From: an uncultured Serinicoccus sp.
GTDB taxonomy: Bacteria > Actinomycetota > Actinomycetes > Actinomycetales > Dermatophilaceae
Assembly: GCF_947500995.1 (NCBI RefSeq)
Contig: NZ_CANMUA010000005.1
Location: 1-64,000, forward strand
DNA: 64,000 bases
Direction: 5' to 3'
Within the stretch, counting starts at the first letter, position 1. Every line of letters starts with the position of its first letter. The position numbers and the translations under genes were made by a program. Shown one piece after another: positions 8,936 to 18,014 of this stretch. Below the pieces are notes generated by a model, which was given only the letters and a program-made list of their open reading frames with translations, was not told the DNA's origin and did no database searches.

Positions 8936-10105
8936 CTACCGTAATTCACCATGTTTGCGCGTCCAGAATAGGAACAATAACCCAGTAAATAACATAACAA
9001 CCCCCCACGCGGACCAAGACAAGGAGTAACCTTGTGAACCACTGAGCAACCCGAACAAGGGTGGCGCGACAGAGCCACCAACGGCCCCCCCTATCAGGAG
9101 CCTGGCCATTACCGCGCGACTGTGATCCTTGTACATCCTGGTCGCCATAGCCATCAACAAACTTCCGGACGACCAGCCACAACCGAAGATGAGAATCACG
9201 CCCACGATAATGGCCGCAAGAGACGGCACAGACGCCAACCAACTACCAAGCCCCGCGAGAACAAAAAGACTACCTATTAGTACCGTTTCGCTTACCCTTG
9301 GTGAATCCGCGAAAGAGCCTACCAGCACTCTGCTGGCCGCCGATAAAAGCCCACCAACAATGAGAAGTACCGCTCCCCATGAAGCCGCGACATCGATTGC
9401 AACAACGGTGACTACAAGGAAGGTGGTGGACACGTTCGTCATTCCATAAGAAAACGCCATGAAAACCCCAAGGACTAGGATGACCGCAGGCGACGGACCC
9501 TCTTCAGGACGTGGCCTCCGACGGACTCCTCTAGGACACCGACGACTGAGCGCGAAAGACAAACAGAAGCCTGCGACCCCCACGAGAACGAAAGACATTC
9601 GCCAGCTAACTGCGGTCAGCGTGAGCGCACCGACGGCACCCGAAGCAGCCACAGCTAGAGGCTTAGCGCTTTGAAACCAACCGAAGGCCCTTCCATAGTT
9701 GGACCCGACAACAATGGACCCCAGTAGGCGCCCCACTGACATCTGATGAACGCTACTGCCCAGGCCACCCACAAATAGTCCAAGCAACAAGACCGGAAGA
9801 GTGTGCGCAGTCGCCACCACGAGCCCGGCGCAGACCCCACAGACACCCCCAGATAGGGCCCCGGTTCCCACATGCCAACGGTCAAGAACGCCACCAGCAA
9901 AAAGTGATGCAGTCGCAAGCCCCACCGTGAAGAAGCCAACGGCTAGTCCAAGGTCCGCTGGGGTCAACCCAAGGTCGTTCATGATTCTCGGGGCTTGAGC
10001 CCCCACGAGAAAAGCCGGAAAGACAGAGGCTATAGTGGACGCTACGACCAAAGCGACGGTCGTATTGGGCCCACCCTGCTCATCAGACACTCTTGCGCCC
10101 TCCAA
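8936..10105 (-). CDS. Major facilitator superfamily permease
   Basis: This integral membrane transporter of about 389 residues has a chain of hydrophobic segments consistent with 12 helices. The loop after helix 2 contains GGVLDRWHVGTG, a motif-A-like position, and a central charged loop (RRCPRGVRRRPRPEEG) divides two halves. The frame opens at TTG 10105; GTG 10090 is an alternative start just before SDEQGG. It lies between the iron-ADH-like gene and the oxidoreductase, all on the minus strand, so it probably imports or exports the substrate or an intermediate of the block. Substrate not deducible. Confidence 0.85.
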   Translation of the reverse strand: MEGARVSDEQGGPNTTVALVVASTIASVFPAFLVGAQAPRIMNDLGLTPADLGLAVGFFTVGLATASLFAGGVLDRWHVGTGALSGGVCGVCAGLVVATAHTLPVLLLGLFVGGLGSSVHQMSVGRLLGSIVVGSNYGRAFGWFQSAKPLAVAASGAVGALTLTAVSWRMSFVLVGVAGFCLSFALSRRCPRGVRRRPRPEEGPSPAVILVLGVFMAFSYGMTNVSTTFLVVTVVAIDVAASWGAVLLIVGGLLSAASRVLVGSFADSPRVSETVLIGSLFVLAGLGSWLASVPSLAAIIVGVILIFGCGWSSGSLLMAMATRMYKDHSRAVMARLLIGGAVGGSVAPPLFGLLSGSQGYSLSWSAWGVVMLFTGLLFLFWTRKHGELR

Positions 10106-10200
10106 CGGGACTACCTCTTCAGTCTATTTGCTTTCCAAGCAGACCCCACAATGGCGGCCAGGCCAGTTCATATTGACACTCCTCGCTGCGAGAAACACAT

Positions 10201-11214
10201 TCAACGCGTCGATTCCATAGCACGCCTTACAAGCGCAGCTAGGCCACGCAAATCTATAATGTTCCAATCCATCCAGGACAAATCGCAAAGAACATCCGAC
10301 TCGTACCATTCCTTCAACTCCCCGCCTGTGACTACGCTCGATTCCGGCGAGCAGGCTGGGACAATATTTGTGCCGTGTGGAGGTGACCCGGAAACTGACA
10401 AGAATGGAGGCGCGGATAAATGACGCCGTTCACACGCCCAATCGAACACCGGCCGACGAAGTATTTTGTGCACTTCGCCCTGCTGAACGTCCAACTTAAA
10501 TCGAACCAGGTGACAAGTCGCATGGATTATCCCAATGCCGCCACCGTCCTGGACTCTGGCCGCCAGTTGCGCCTGATGTAGACGGGAGGGCCGCGACTCG
10601 AACTGGGAGCGCTCGAGCTCCACCGCCGCGACCAGAGCCTCCATCGACCGCTCGTCACCCCTCGTGAGCACATACGCATCGTAGGCTTTTGAGAGACAAT
10701 TCTCAATACTCATGCGAAAGACCCTTGAGGGTGTCTGTTTCAGCACGTCCTCGATATAGACAATGCTCCCTTCGGGAACTTTGACAAACAACCTTTCCGA
10801 ACCACTCTTCTTGACGACCGCGACACGCCCTGACTCTGCCCCCGATACGGCCGATGGACACAAAATCAAGTCGCCGGGGAGCGGATCCCTTTCGATGTCT
10901 TCGTAGGTGGCCCGCGTCTCTTTCGAAAAAGCGCGCAAAACGTCAGCTGAGGAAGCGCTGTACGCAAAACGCGCAAGGTCCATAATAGCGCCTGGGCCTA
11001 TGACCACCACTGAATGAACCCCGGTTTTGGCGATGCGTTCACGCAAGGCAAGGGCCGTGGCAATATTCTTATCAGAACTTGAGACAGTTTGTACCCAAGC
11101 AGCCCGCATCAACAAGGGCTCTGGGACCTCGAGGTTTCGATGAACCACGAGTGCCCAGTGCTCGAGACTGTCGAGGAGTTCCTCGAGACGGTTCAAGTAG
11201 CGAACCGGGGTCAT
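10201..11214 (-). CDS. Divergent iron-alcohol-dehydrogenase/dehydroquinate-synthase-like protein
   Basis: This 337-residue protein resembles the Fe-ADH superfamily in outline. VVVIGPGAIMDLARFAY sits where the family has GGGSxxDxAK, ILCPSAVSGAESGRVAVV resembles the PTTxGTGSE region, and GIIHATCHLVRF resembles the HAxxHxxG helix. The usual metal ligands look altered: the DALxHAIE site reads NCLSKAYDAY, and the later HG site reads QQGEVHK. It may be metal-free or have a new role. Its ATG overlaps the tctA stop (ATGA), so it is translationally coupled to the transporter. Alignment is by eye; the superfamily call is moderate and the reaction is unknown. Confidence 0.5.
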   Translation of the reverse strand: MTPVRYLNRLEELLDSLEHWALVVHRNLEVPEPLLMRAAWVQTVSSSDKNIATALALRERIAKTGVHSVVVIGPGAIMDLARFAYSASSADVLRAFSKETRATYEDIERDPLPGDLILCPSAVSGAESGRVAVVKKSGSERLFVKVPEGSIVYIEDVLKQTPSRVFRMSIENCLSKAYDAYVLTRGDERSMEALVAAVELERSQFESRPSRLHQAQLAARVQDGGGIGIIHATCHLVRFKLDVQQGEVHKILRRPVFDWACERRHLSAPPFLSVSGSPPHGTNIVPACSPESSVVTGGELKEWYESDVLCDLSWMDWNIIDLRGLAALVRRAMESTR

Positions 11215-12713
11215 CGGATGTTCGCCTCAGCGGGAGCGCTCTTATCTCCGCGTATCGCGCCCCAAGCGAGCATTCCAGCCAATCCAACGAGAAGGATCAC
11301 CATGAGCGCTGAAAACGGGCGATACACGAAGATACCCAACTCGCCATCCCCCATTATCATCGAGCGCCGGAACTGAACTTCCATCATCGGCGCAAGAATG
11401 AATGCCAGTATAAGGGGGGCAAGATCAAACTTCCACTTCTTCAAGGCATATCCTATAACGCCAAACACGAGTGCCACGATGATGTCGTACAACTTATGGT
11501 TTATGCTGTACAGCCCTGCGACGGCTATTATGACTATGATCGCGTTCAAGAACGCGGGCGGCACCCGCAGAATTTGCACAAACACCCCAACCAGGGGAAG
11601 GTTCAAAATCAGAAGTAGCAAGTTTCCAATGTACATCGACGCGATCACGCCCCAAAAGATGTCGGGATGCTGCTCGATTAGCCCGGGTCCCGGTGGAACA
11701 TTGTGCATTAGGAGAGCGCCGAACATCACCGCTAGAACTGAATTTGGCGGCAGGCCCAGTGTCAGTAGCGGTATGAACGACGCGTTGGAGCTGGCGTTGT
11801 CAGCAGTTTCCGTCGCGGTCAACCCCTCAACGGCGCCCTTACCAAACCGAGATGGTTCCTTGGATATCTTCTTCTCAAGACCGTACGCGACAATCGAACT
11901 CACGGTTCCGCCACCGCCAGGAACCACGCCGATGAAGAATCCGACAATCGCGGCCCGCACCATGGCCCACCGGCTCCGCACCCAGTCGTCCATCGTAGGG
12001 AAGAGCCGCCCCAACTTTGTATCAACACCCTCGGCCCCCAACCGAGTATCTATAGCGTAGAAAACCTCACTCAGCCCGAACAAGCCCACGGCAATAGCGA
12101 CGATCGAAATCCCGCTAGCGAGATCATAATTCCCGTAGGTCAAACGCGTCTGACCCGACATTGCGTCGACGCCGATTGTTCCAATCAGGAGCCCCAAAGC
12201 AGCCAAAGAAAAAGCTCGAACTTTAGAGCCGCTGCCGATGATGGCCACCAAGAATATACCAAAGAGAGTGAGCATGAACAACTCGGGAGGGCCGACTCGC
12301 GCAGCGTACCGCGCCACAATGGGGGCTAGTACGGTCAATCCCACGATCGCAATCGTGCCGCCGACGAAGGATCCGATAGCAGTTATCGCGAGAGCTGGCC
12401 CGGCGCGGCCCTGCAGACGCATGGGGTAACCGTCGAAAGTAGTCACAACGGCCGACGCGTCGCCGGGCATATTGATAAGGATCGCTGGTATTCGCCCGCC
12501 GTACATCGTGCCGTAATATATCCCGGCGAGGAAAATAATGGCTGTGGACGCGGGCAAGCCAAATGTTAACGGAAGGAGCAGGGACACCCCGGCGGTCGGC
12601 CCCAGGCCGGGTAGGAGGCCTACAACGGTTCCAATTAAAACGCCGAGGGTAACAAACAGGAGGTTTTGGGCGGTTAACGCAACTGAGAAACCCTCAACAA
12701 TGCCTTCGAACAC
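11211..12713 (-). CDS. tctA: Tripartite tricarboxylate transporter large membrane subunit TctA
   Basis: This 500-residue permease subunit is of the TTT family, which imports carboxylates using a periplasmic-type binding protein. It has about twelve hydrophobic segments and the family's duplicated signature, GLLPGLGPTAGVSLLLP near the N-terminus and IGVVPGGGGTVSSIVAYG in the middle. The start is GTG 12713. It follows tctB by 12 bases and overlaps the iron-ADH-like gene by 4 bases. All three subunits (tctC, tctB, tctA) are present in order and look intact, so the block should have a working carboxylate importer. Confidence 0.95.
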   Translation of the reverse strand: MFEGIVEGFSVALTAQNLLFVTLGVLIGTVVGLLPGLGPTAGVSLLLPLTFGLPASTAIIFLAGIYYGTMYGGRIPAILINMPGDASAVVTTFDGYPMRLQGRAGPALAITAIGSFVGGTIAIVGLTVLAPIVARYAARVGPPELFMLTLFGIFLVAIIGSGSKVRAFSLAALGLLIGTIGVDAMSGQTRLTYGNYDLASGISIVAIAVGLFGLSEVFYAIDTRLGAEGVDTKLGRLFPTMDDWVRSRWAMVRAAIVGFFIGVVPGGGGTVSSIVAYGLEKKISKEPSRFGKGAVEGLTATETADNASSNASFIPLLTLGLPPNSVLAVMFGALLMHNVPPGPGLIEQHPDIFWGVIASMYIGNLLLLILNLPLVGVFVQILRVPPAFLNAIIVIIAVAGLYSINHKLYDIIVALVFGVIGYALKKWKFDLAPLILAFILAPMMEVQFRRSMIMGDGELGIFVYRPFSALMVILLVGLAGMLAWGAIRGDKSAPAEANIR

Positions 12714-12725
12714 GATATAGCCCTC

Positions 12726-13196
12726 TCAGGGGAGACGAACGCTTAAGACTTGGGTGAAGAGCAGATAGATAAAGACCGTTACGCCAACGGGCACAAGTAC
12801 GAGAGGTATAACGCGACGCTCCTGTGATATCCACACTGCGCCCATTCCGAACAGCGAGCTGGCCAAAATGAAGCCCAGGGGCCGTAGGGCAATGATGTAT
12901 AGACATATCCAGACGATCAACATCACGACACGTTTTACTCCCCCTTCGGCAAACGGTTCGCTACGCCTAGGCCTCCAAATGATTAGGATTGACAGAACCA
13001 TGAGCAGCAGACCACCGTTCATGATCCAGCCCCCCGGACCTGGCCTCTCTACTGTTCCCAGTCCCAGTCTGAGTGCCTCTACGACCGCGGCGACGGCTAT
13101 CGCCATTAGCAGTATCCCGATGATTCTATCGGAGACCTGTGCACCGACATCCGGGCCAGCGGGAGAGTCCGTTTGTGGGGGCATGCCTTTAGGCAT
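12726..13196 (-). CDS. tctB: Tripartite tricarboxylate transporter small membrane subunit TctB
   Basis: This 156-residue protein has four hydrophobic segments, the first being IIGILLMAIAVAAVVEALRL, typical for the poorly conserved TctB subunit. The ATG at 13196 is preceded by a strong Shine-Dalgarno site (AAGGAGAAACAG). It lies directly before tctA, and its function is to support TctA in the membrane. A gap of 323 bases separates it from tctC, which is unusual since these genes are normally adjacent. Confidence 0.85.
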   Translation of the reverse strand: MPKGMPPQTDSPAGPDVGAQVSDRIIGILLMAIAVAAVVEALRLGLGTVERPGPGGWIMNGGLLLMVLSILIIWRPRRSEPFAEGGVKRVVMLIVWICLYIIALRPLGFILASSLFGMGAVWISQERRVIPLVLVPVGVTVFIYLLFTQVLSVRLP

Positions 13197-13519
13197 CTGT
13201 TTCTCCTTGGGTGGTAGGTTTCTCGAACCTCAGATGCGCTGTTTCGTACGCCTGTGCACGGGCTCTGCTGTCCAAGCCACCGCTTAAGTTGGGGGCCTCA
13301 ATCTGGGGGCCGACTCGTAGCATATGCCCTCGCTCTTGGGTAGTCCAATATTGCGCTGCTTCGGATCCGAACCCGCGTGACGGCCCCGGCTTGGTCATCT
13401 GTCTGGCCCGAATATGCGATTTCCTTGGAGGCGCCTCGGCCCAGGACCTGACCTGGGCCGACCTACGGACACACCGCGACTTGGTGGTCCCTAGGCCGGC
13501 CCAAGAGCCGTGCCTGCTA
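13197..13519. other. Gap between tctC and tctB
   Basis: This gap is 323 bases long and carries the tctB ribosome binding site at its left edge. A minus-strand frame (13189-13566) runs through it but overlaps the coding part of tctC, has an arginine/serine-rich composition and no recognisable domain. I see no promoter or terminator that I can support. Confidence 0.5.
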
Positions 13520-14488
13520 TCAGCCGACGACCTCGCGGATTGCCTCCTCCAGCTCCTTGTACTCATCGGTTACCTCATCCGGATCCCGGAAGGTCTCGGG
13601 AAGGAATGGGCCAACACCCTCTTGAACGTCAGGCTCGTCCAAGCATGTGCGCCACAGATCCGTGAGTCGATCTTGAACGTCCTCCGGGGTACCTGCCGGG
13701 ACAACGACGGGAACCTCGATCGACATCGATGGAAGCGCGTCCCCGTAACCCAGTTCCTCCAACGTTTGCGTCTCCCCTGGGAGGTATGAGGGTACTGAGT
13801 CACCGGCTACTGCAATGACGCGCATCTCCCCTGATTCGATTCGGGGCAGGTAGTCCAGCGAGACCGCCGTGGCACCCGCCGAATAGTCGCCGGCTAGCAC
13901 GCCTCGAGCGATTTCGGCATTCGAGTCGGTGGGTACGACCCTCGCCTCGAACGCACCGTCTTCAACCAGGGCACGCGTAGCGAAGTCCTGAAGGGAATTT
14001 GCGCCAGGCGTAGCAATGGTGGCTTCCTCAGAACTGCTCGCTTCGGCAAAATCCTCGAAAGTTTCGATGTCCGAGTCGCCAGCAACCCACAAAATCATAG
14101 GGGTTGCGTACATGAGAGCCACAACCTCCATGTCGTCGAACTCGTAGCCAGTATCAGTAGTCACGGGAGTGATGACAGTGGGGCTGTTCGAACTGATAGA
14201 CACCGTGTACCCGTCGGGCTCAGCCTCCACCAGCCGACGTGTCCCGATCGTCCCCCCGGCCCCAGGGACATTTTCGACGACGAACGAGGCCCCAGTCTCG
14301 TCGGAGAGACATGGAGCTATGGCGCGTGCCATGGTGTCCCCATTACCGCCGGCGTCATAGGGGACGATGACTGTCACGTCTCGCGAGGGGTAGTCGTCTC
14401 CGCCGTCGCCTGACCCTCCTCCCCCGCAAGCCGTTAGACCCAAGGCCCCAACCAAGGCCAGCAGGGTAGTGGCGGGTGCTCTACGCAT
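13520..14488 (-). CDS. tctC: Tripartite tricarboxylate transporter substrate-binding lipoprotein TctC
   Basis: This 322-residue extracytoplasmic solute receptor has a signal peptide with a lipobox (ALGLTAC) followed by a glycine linker, then the TctC/Bug fold (YPSRDVTVIVPYDAGGNGDT, and GAGGTIGTRRLVEAEPDGYT). I chose ATG 14488 because GAAGGAG lies five bases upstream; the frame opens earlier at 14512. Binding proteins of this family take carboxylates such as citrate, terephthalate or nicotinate, but the ligand cannot be read from sequence. It is transcribed after the TetR gene and before tctB. Confidence 0.93.
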   Translation of the reverse strand: MRRAPATTLLALVGALGLTACGGGGSGDGGDDYPSRDVTVIVPYDAGGNGDTMARAIAPCLSDETGASFVVENVPGAGGTIGTRRLVEAEPDGYTVSISSNSPTVITPVTTDTGYEFDDMEVVALMYATPMILWVAGDSDIETFEDFAEASSSEEATIATPGANSLQDFATRALVEDGAFEARVVPTDSNAEIARGVLAGDYSAGATAVSLDYLPRIESGEMRVIAVAGDSVPSYLPGETQTLEELGYGDALPSMSIEVPVVVPAGTPEDVQDRLTDLWRTCLDEPDVQEGVGPFLPETFRDPDEVTDEYKELEEAIREVVG

Positions 14489-14531
14489 AGGAACTCCTTC
14501 GTTCGCTGTCACAGGCCGTACTCGCTGTACA

Positions 14532-15215
14532 TCAACCTCGTGAGAGCCTACTATCAGACTCGGTCACAGCGCAAGGGGTCAAGAGAGGAACTTTGCCAAG
14601 TAGCGCTGGCTCCAACTGGACGCGCAGTCGGGGCTCCAACCGGTCCCAAATGGTGTCGGGGCTCAGATCGCGAGCTCGCTCTCGCTCGATCTCGTGCATG
14701 AAGACCGCATGGCAATTCTGGGCCACTAACTCAGCCGTTCTCGCATTCAGAGGCCGTGCCAAGACGGGCTCTGTTAACATGCGCTCCACAAGACGGATAG
14801 TTCGATCCCCTTGCGCCATGTTGCGAGTCCAGCTGGATCCCATGCGCTGGAACCCTGAGCGCAGATACCTAGCCCCATTCCGAGGATTCTTTGCGTAGAA
14901 CGAGGATCGCATATTGTACACTCTCAATATGCGCCGCAAAATCCAGTCCTCCGCCGCCTCGCTAGGCCCTTCTGCTTCTAGCTGCTTGTCTCCCGCCTCA
15001 ATTTCCTCTAGCGCCGTGTCGAGCAGGTCTCCATAAACCGTCGCGAAAAGGTTTTCTTTAGTCTCAAAATATCGATAGACTGTGGCATCACCGACGCCCG
15101 CCTCTCGGGCAAGGTCACGGACAGTGACATCGTCGAAGTCAGAAGCTTGAAACAAATGGTAGGCCGCCCTCAGAATGGCGTCATACCTGCGTGAATGAGA
15201 GCTACTTAAAGTCAT
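14532..15215 (-). CDS. TetR-family transcriptional regulator
   Basis: This 227-residue repressor-type protein has an N-terminal helix-turn-helix (ILRAAYHLFQASDFDDVTVR, then EAGVGDATVYRYFETKENLF), followed by a helical ligand-binding domain. I chose ATG 15215, the methionine before TLSSSHSRR; the open frame begins at 15254, inside the hydrolase gene. It sits 7 bases after the hydrolase stop and about 40 bases before tctC, in the same direction, so it is probably part of the operon it controls. The inducer is likely a pathway compound. Confidence 0.9.
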   Translation of the reverse strand: MTLSSSHSRRYDAILRAAYHLFQASDFDDVTVRDLAREAGVGDATVYRYFETKENLFATVYGDLLDTALEEIEAGDKQLEAEGPSEAAEDWILRRILRVYNMRSSFYAKNPRNGARYLRSGFQRMGSSWTRNMAQGDRTIRLVERMLTEPVLARPLNARTAELVAQNCHAVFMHEIERERARDLSPDTIWDRLEPRLRVQLEPALLGKVPLLTPCAVTESDSRLSRG

Positions 15216-15222
15216 TTGAAGT

Positions 15223-16821
15223 TTACCGGCCCTGCGCAGGATTAGGTAGGGCACGCCCGCTTGTCGTGACGCTGCTCACCCGCACGGTGCTCAAAACGCC
15301 TTCTTGCAATTTTGGGAAGACGGGAAACACCGACGGCACCAGCACCAATTTGAACCTGGCAAGTGCGTCGTGGCATTTCATCGGTGCTATCCATTTAGTC
15401 CGACTGCACCCATCCGTACCCGGAAGAATCACACATTCGTCACTGAGAACCTCTAGTTGAGCACCGCCCCCAGCTCGGTCCAGCAGCAGGATGGCCCGAA
15501 CCGCAACATCTTGCGGTGACGCATACCTCAAGCCCCAATATCCATTAACTTCATTCAACGTGCACTCGACGTCCCATACCGAACCAACTGAGATCAAGTC
15601 CTCGAGCCGCAGTAAGAATCGAGTACCACTTGAATCGCCCAGCACTCGAGGGCCGCTCCCCAAAGTCGTCAGACTAAATATACTACTACTAAACGAAGGC
15701 GCCTCGCGGTACTCGCTGATCAGTTCTACCTCAAACTCATGTATGTGGCTCGCCGTACCTTGCGATGCATCCGTATCCCATTCCTGGCCTTTCCAGGAAC
15801 GGTCCCCCAAGTCAAACACGGACTCTGCAACTCGGCCCGCCGGACTATTCGCGATGACATCCTCGGCCCAATCAAGAATCTGGCGCCCCAATCGCCTATG
15901 TCGCGCGTCAGATTCGAACCCATAATCCACGCCACCTTGGATCCCTGTGAGATCCCCATGAGTCCAGGGACCGACTACCAAACGACTTCCCGGCACCATC
16001 CTGCACCCGTGCCACAGATCCAGCATGCCGGCCAGAAACGGGTCCCACCATCCGGCTATAAGGAAGCTCGGGACGTTCAACGAGGTCAGCTGGGCGTTCT
16101 CATGCTCTTGACTGACAGACTCTCCGAAGGAACGCGCCCTTGTTATGGCCGGATGAGTCCACCAAGCCATTGCCCACGGAGATTCTTCTTCGACGGCGGC
16201 AGCTAGCGCGCACAAGTACTTGGCGTACGCCGTGTCCAACACGGAACGCTTGCCCGCACTCCCCCCTGGTCCCCCTCCTTCCGCTTCTGGGTATGGGTCC
16301 AGGTTCTTTCGAAGGATGTCCGTCCACGCTATCCGCTCGCCGAGGTTGAAGGCGCCCCCCCGGTAAGCCCAGTCCCGTGCAAGATCTACAGGAGCCTGCA
16401 TCAGTGCAAGACCCCGAATACGCGAGGAGTCGGCCCGTGCCGTGGCCAGGGCTGCGGCCCCCGAATAGGATGCACCGTAAAGCACGATGCGCCCGTCCGT
16501 TACCCCTGACGCCAACGCCCAGTCCACTGCGTCCACGCCGTCCCGCCCCTCGTGGATGTACGGATCGAATGTTCCGTCTGACCCGTGACGTCCGCGGACA
16601 TCTTGGATCCACACGTTCCAACCCCTCTTTACAGCCTTCGCGGCATTAAGGCCAGCGTACCGGGCCTGTTGGAAGCCATAGGGAGTACGTTGTAGGAGCA
16701 GGGGCCTTTGCCGAGGCTCATCGTCACTTGATGGAAACATCAATGTGCCTCGAAGGGTTGCGCCATCCCGCGTTATGCAATCCTGACTTACGGTCTGACA
16801 CTCGGGCTCTGTCACATTCAT
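15223..16821 (-). CDS. CocE/NonD-family serine hydrolase
   Basis: This 532-residue hydrolase is of the X-Pro dipeptidyl-peptidase (S15) fold. It has the nucleophile elbow YGASYSGAAAL (Ser about 118), an aspartate in AGWWDPF (about 258) and a histidine in GPWTHG (about 289), then the C-terminal jelly-roll domain typical of CocE. Such enzymes cleave esters and some amides. Its start lies 3 bases after the CaiB stop at 16825. Since a Baeyer-Villiger monooxygenase is encoded upstream in the same block, cleavage of an ester or lactone product is a reasonable inference. Confidence 0.88.
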   Translation of the reverse strand: MNVTEPECQTVSQDCITRDGATLRGTLMFPSSDDEPRQRPLLLQRTPYGFQQARYAGLNAAKAVKRGWNVWIQDVRGRHGSDGTFDPYIHEGRDGVDAVDWALASGVTDGRIVLYGASYSGAAALATARADSSRIRGLALMQAPVDLARDWAYRGGAFNLGERIAWTDILRKNLDPYPEAEGGGPGGSAGKRSVLDTAYAKYLCALAAAVEEESPWAMAWWTHPAITRARSFGESVSQEHENAQLTSLNVPSFLIAGWWDPFLAGMLDLWHGCRMVPGSRLVVGPWTHGDLTGIQGGVDYGFESDARHRRLGRQILDWAEDVIANSPAGRVAESVFDLGDRSWKGQEWDTDASQGTASHIHEFEVELISEYREAPSFSSSIFSLTTLGSGPRVLGDSSGTRFLLRLEDLISVGSVWDVECTLNEVNGYWGLRYASPQDVAVRAILLLDRAGGGAQLEVLSDECVILPGTDGCSRTKWIAPMKCHDALARFKLVLVPSVFPVFPKLQEGVLSTVRVSSVTTSGRALPNPAQGR

Positions 16822-16824
16822 GCC

Positions 16825-18012
16825 TCAGACGATCCCCGTCGCTCGCAGCTTCTCAATCTCATTCTGTGAGAGCCCGAGATCGTCACGCAGGATCCTATCG
16901 GAATCCACCCCCAAGGCCCCCCCAGCATCTCTAACTGTGGCCGGCGTCCCCGTCATGCGTACAATTGGTCCCTGTAGTGTGATATTTCCCAACTCCTGAT
17001 CGGGGACCGGTTTAAACACGCCATTGGCAACCATGTGTTGATCTGCCATCAGTTCAGGGGTGCTGTAAACTGGAGCGTAGGAGACCAGGTGGCTATCGAA
17101 TATGGAGACGATCTCACTATATTCGCGTTCGGCTGCCCATGCGCGAACCAGCTTCCCGATCTCTTCACTGTCACGAAGGCGTGCTTGGCTATCTGCCGCA
17201 TAAATCTCCCCCAGATCGGGACGCTCAATTGCCCTAAACATGTTGCGCACGGCATTGGGATGGCTTCCCGAGATGACGAACCATTTATGGTCGCGTGTCT
17301 GAAACGTATCCCGTGGGGCCGTCCACTTCCACTGATTCCCGACGCGACCCTGCACCTCACCGGTGGCGTCATACTGGACCGTGTTGTAGTCCATCAGGCG
17401 TGCAAGCGGTTCGACAAGGTTTGCGTCGATTAACTGACCCTCGTCCTCACGGTTCATCAAGGCGACCATTACCGCAAAGGCCCCAGCCATACCGGTAACA
17501 CTGTCCGCCAGTGCGAATGAAGGCATCGTCGGTGGGCCATCTGCCGATCCGGTGGTATACGCGAACCCACTCATCGCCTCGCCAAGACTACCGAAGCCCG
17601 GGCGGTCGGCATAGGGCCCAGTCAAGCCGAAAGCTGAAATATGAAGAACGATCAGGGCGGGGTTTTCTGACTTGAGAGATTGGTAGTCTAAGCCCCACTT
17701 CTCTAGAGTGCTGGGACGATGGTTCACGATCGCCACATCGGCGTTCCTAACCAACCGACGAAAGAGTTCCTGACCTTCACCCTTTCGCAGATCCAGAGTC
17801 ATGTACTCCTTGTTTCTGTTCGCGGACTTGTAGCACAAGCCCACCCCATCTTTCTCCGCGCCCCAATGCCGAATGGGGTCGCCTTTGACAGGGTCTTCGA
17901 CCTTGATGACGCGCGCTCCGTGTTCGGCTAACAACGTCCCGGCGAAGGGTCCAGCGACCATGCCTGATGCATCAATAACAGTGATGTCGCTCATATTAAT
18001 GTTCATTTTCAT
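16825..18012 (-). CDS. CaiB/BaiF-family CoA-transferase (class III)
   Basis: This 395-residue class III CoA-transferase has the N-terminal MVAGPFAGTLLAEHGARVIK fold, KVEDPVKGDPIRHW, and an aspartate in LADSVTG (about residue 170) at the position that carries CoA in formyl-CoA transferase. It would move CoA between acyl-CoA and a free acid. The start may be any of ATG 18012, 18006 or 17994 (MKMNINMSD). It is tightly packed between an unknown gene and the hydrolase. It is the more transferase-like of the two family members here. Confidence 0.92.
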   Translation of the reverse strand: MKMNINMSDITVIDASGMVAGPFAGTLLAEHGARVIKVEDPVKGDPIRHWGAEKDGVGLCYKSANRNKEYMTLDLRKGEGQELFRRLVRNADVAIVNHRPSTLEKWGLDYQSLKSENPALIVLHISAFGLTGPYADRPGFGSLGEAMSGFAYTTGSADGPPTMPSFALADSVTGMAGAFAVMVALMNREDEGQLIDANLVEPLARLMDYNTVQYDATGEVQGRVGNQWKWTAPRDTFQTRDHKWFVISGSHPNAVRNMFRAIERPDLGEIYAADSQARLRDSEEIGKLVRAWAAEREYSEIVSIFDSHLVSYAPVYSTPELMADQHMVANGVFKPVPDQELGNITLQGPIVRMTGTPATVRDAGGALGVDSDRILRDDLGLSQNEIEKLRATGIV

Positions 18013-18014
18013 GG

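Noticed and set aside
13189-13566. Minus-strand frame between tctC and tctB
   Set aside because: Overlaps tctC coding sequence and looks like random translation.
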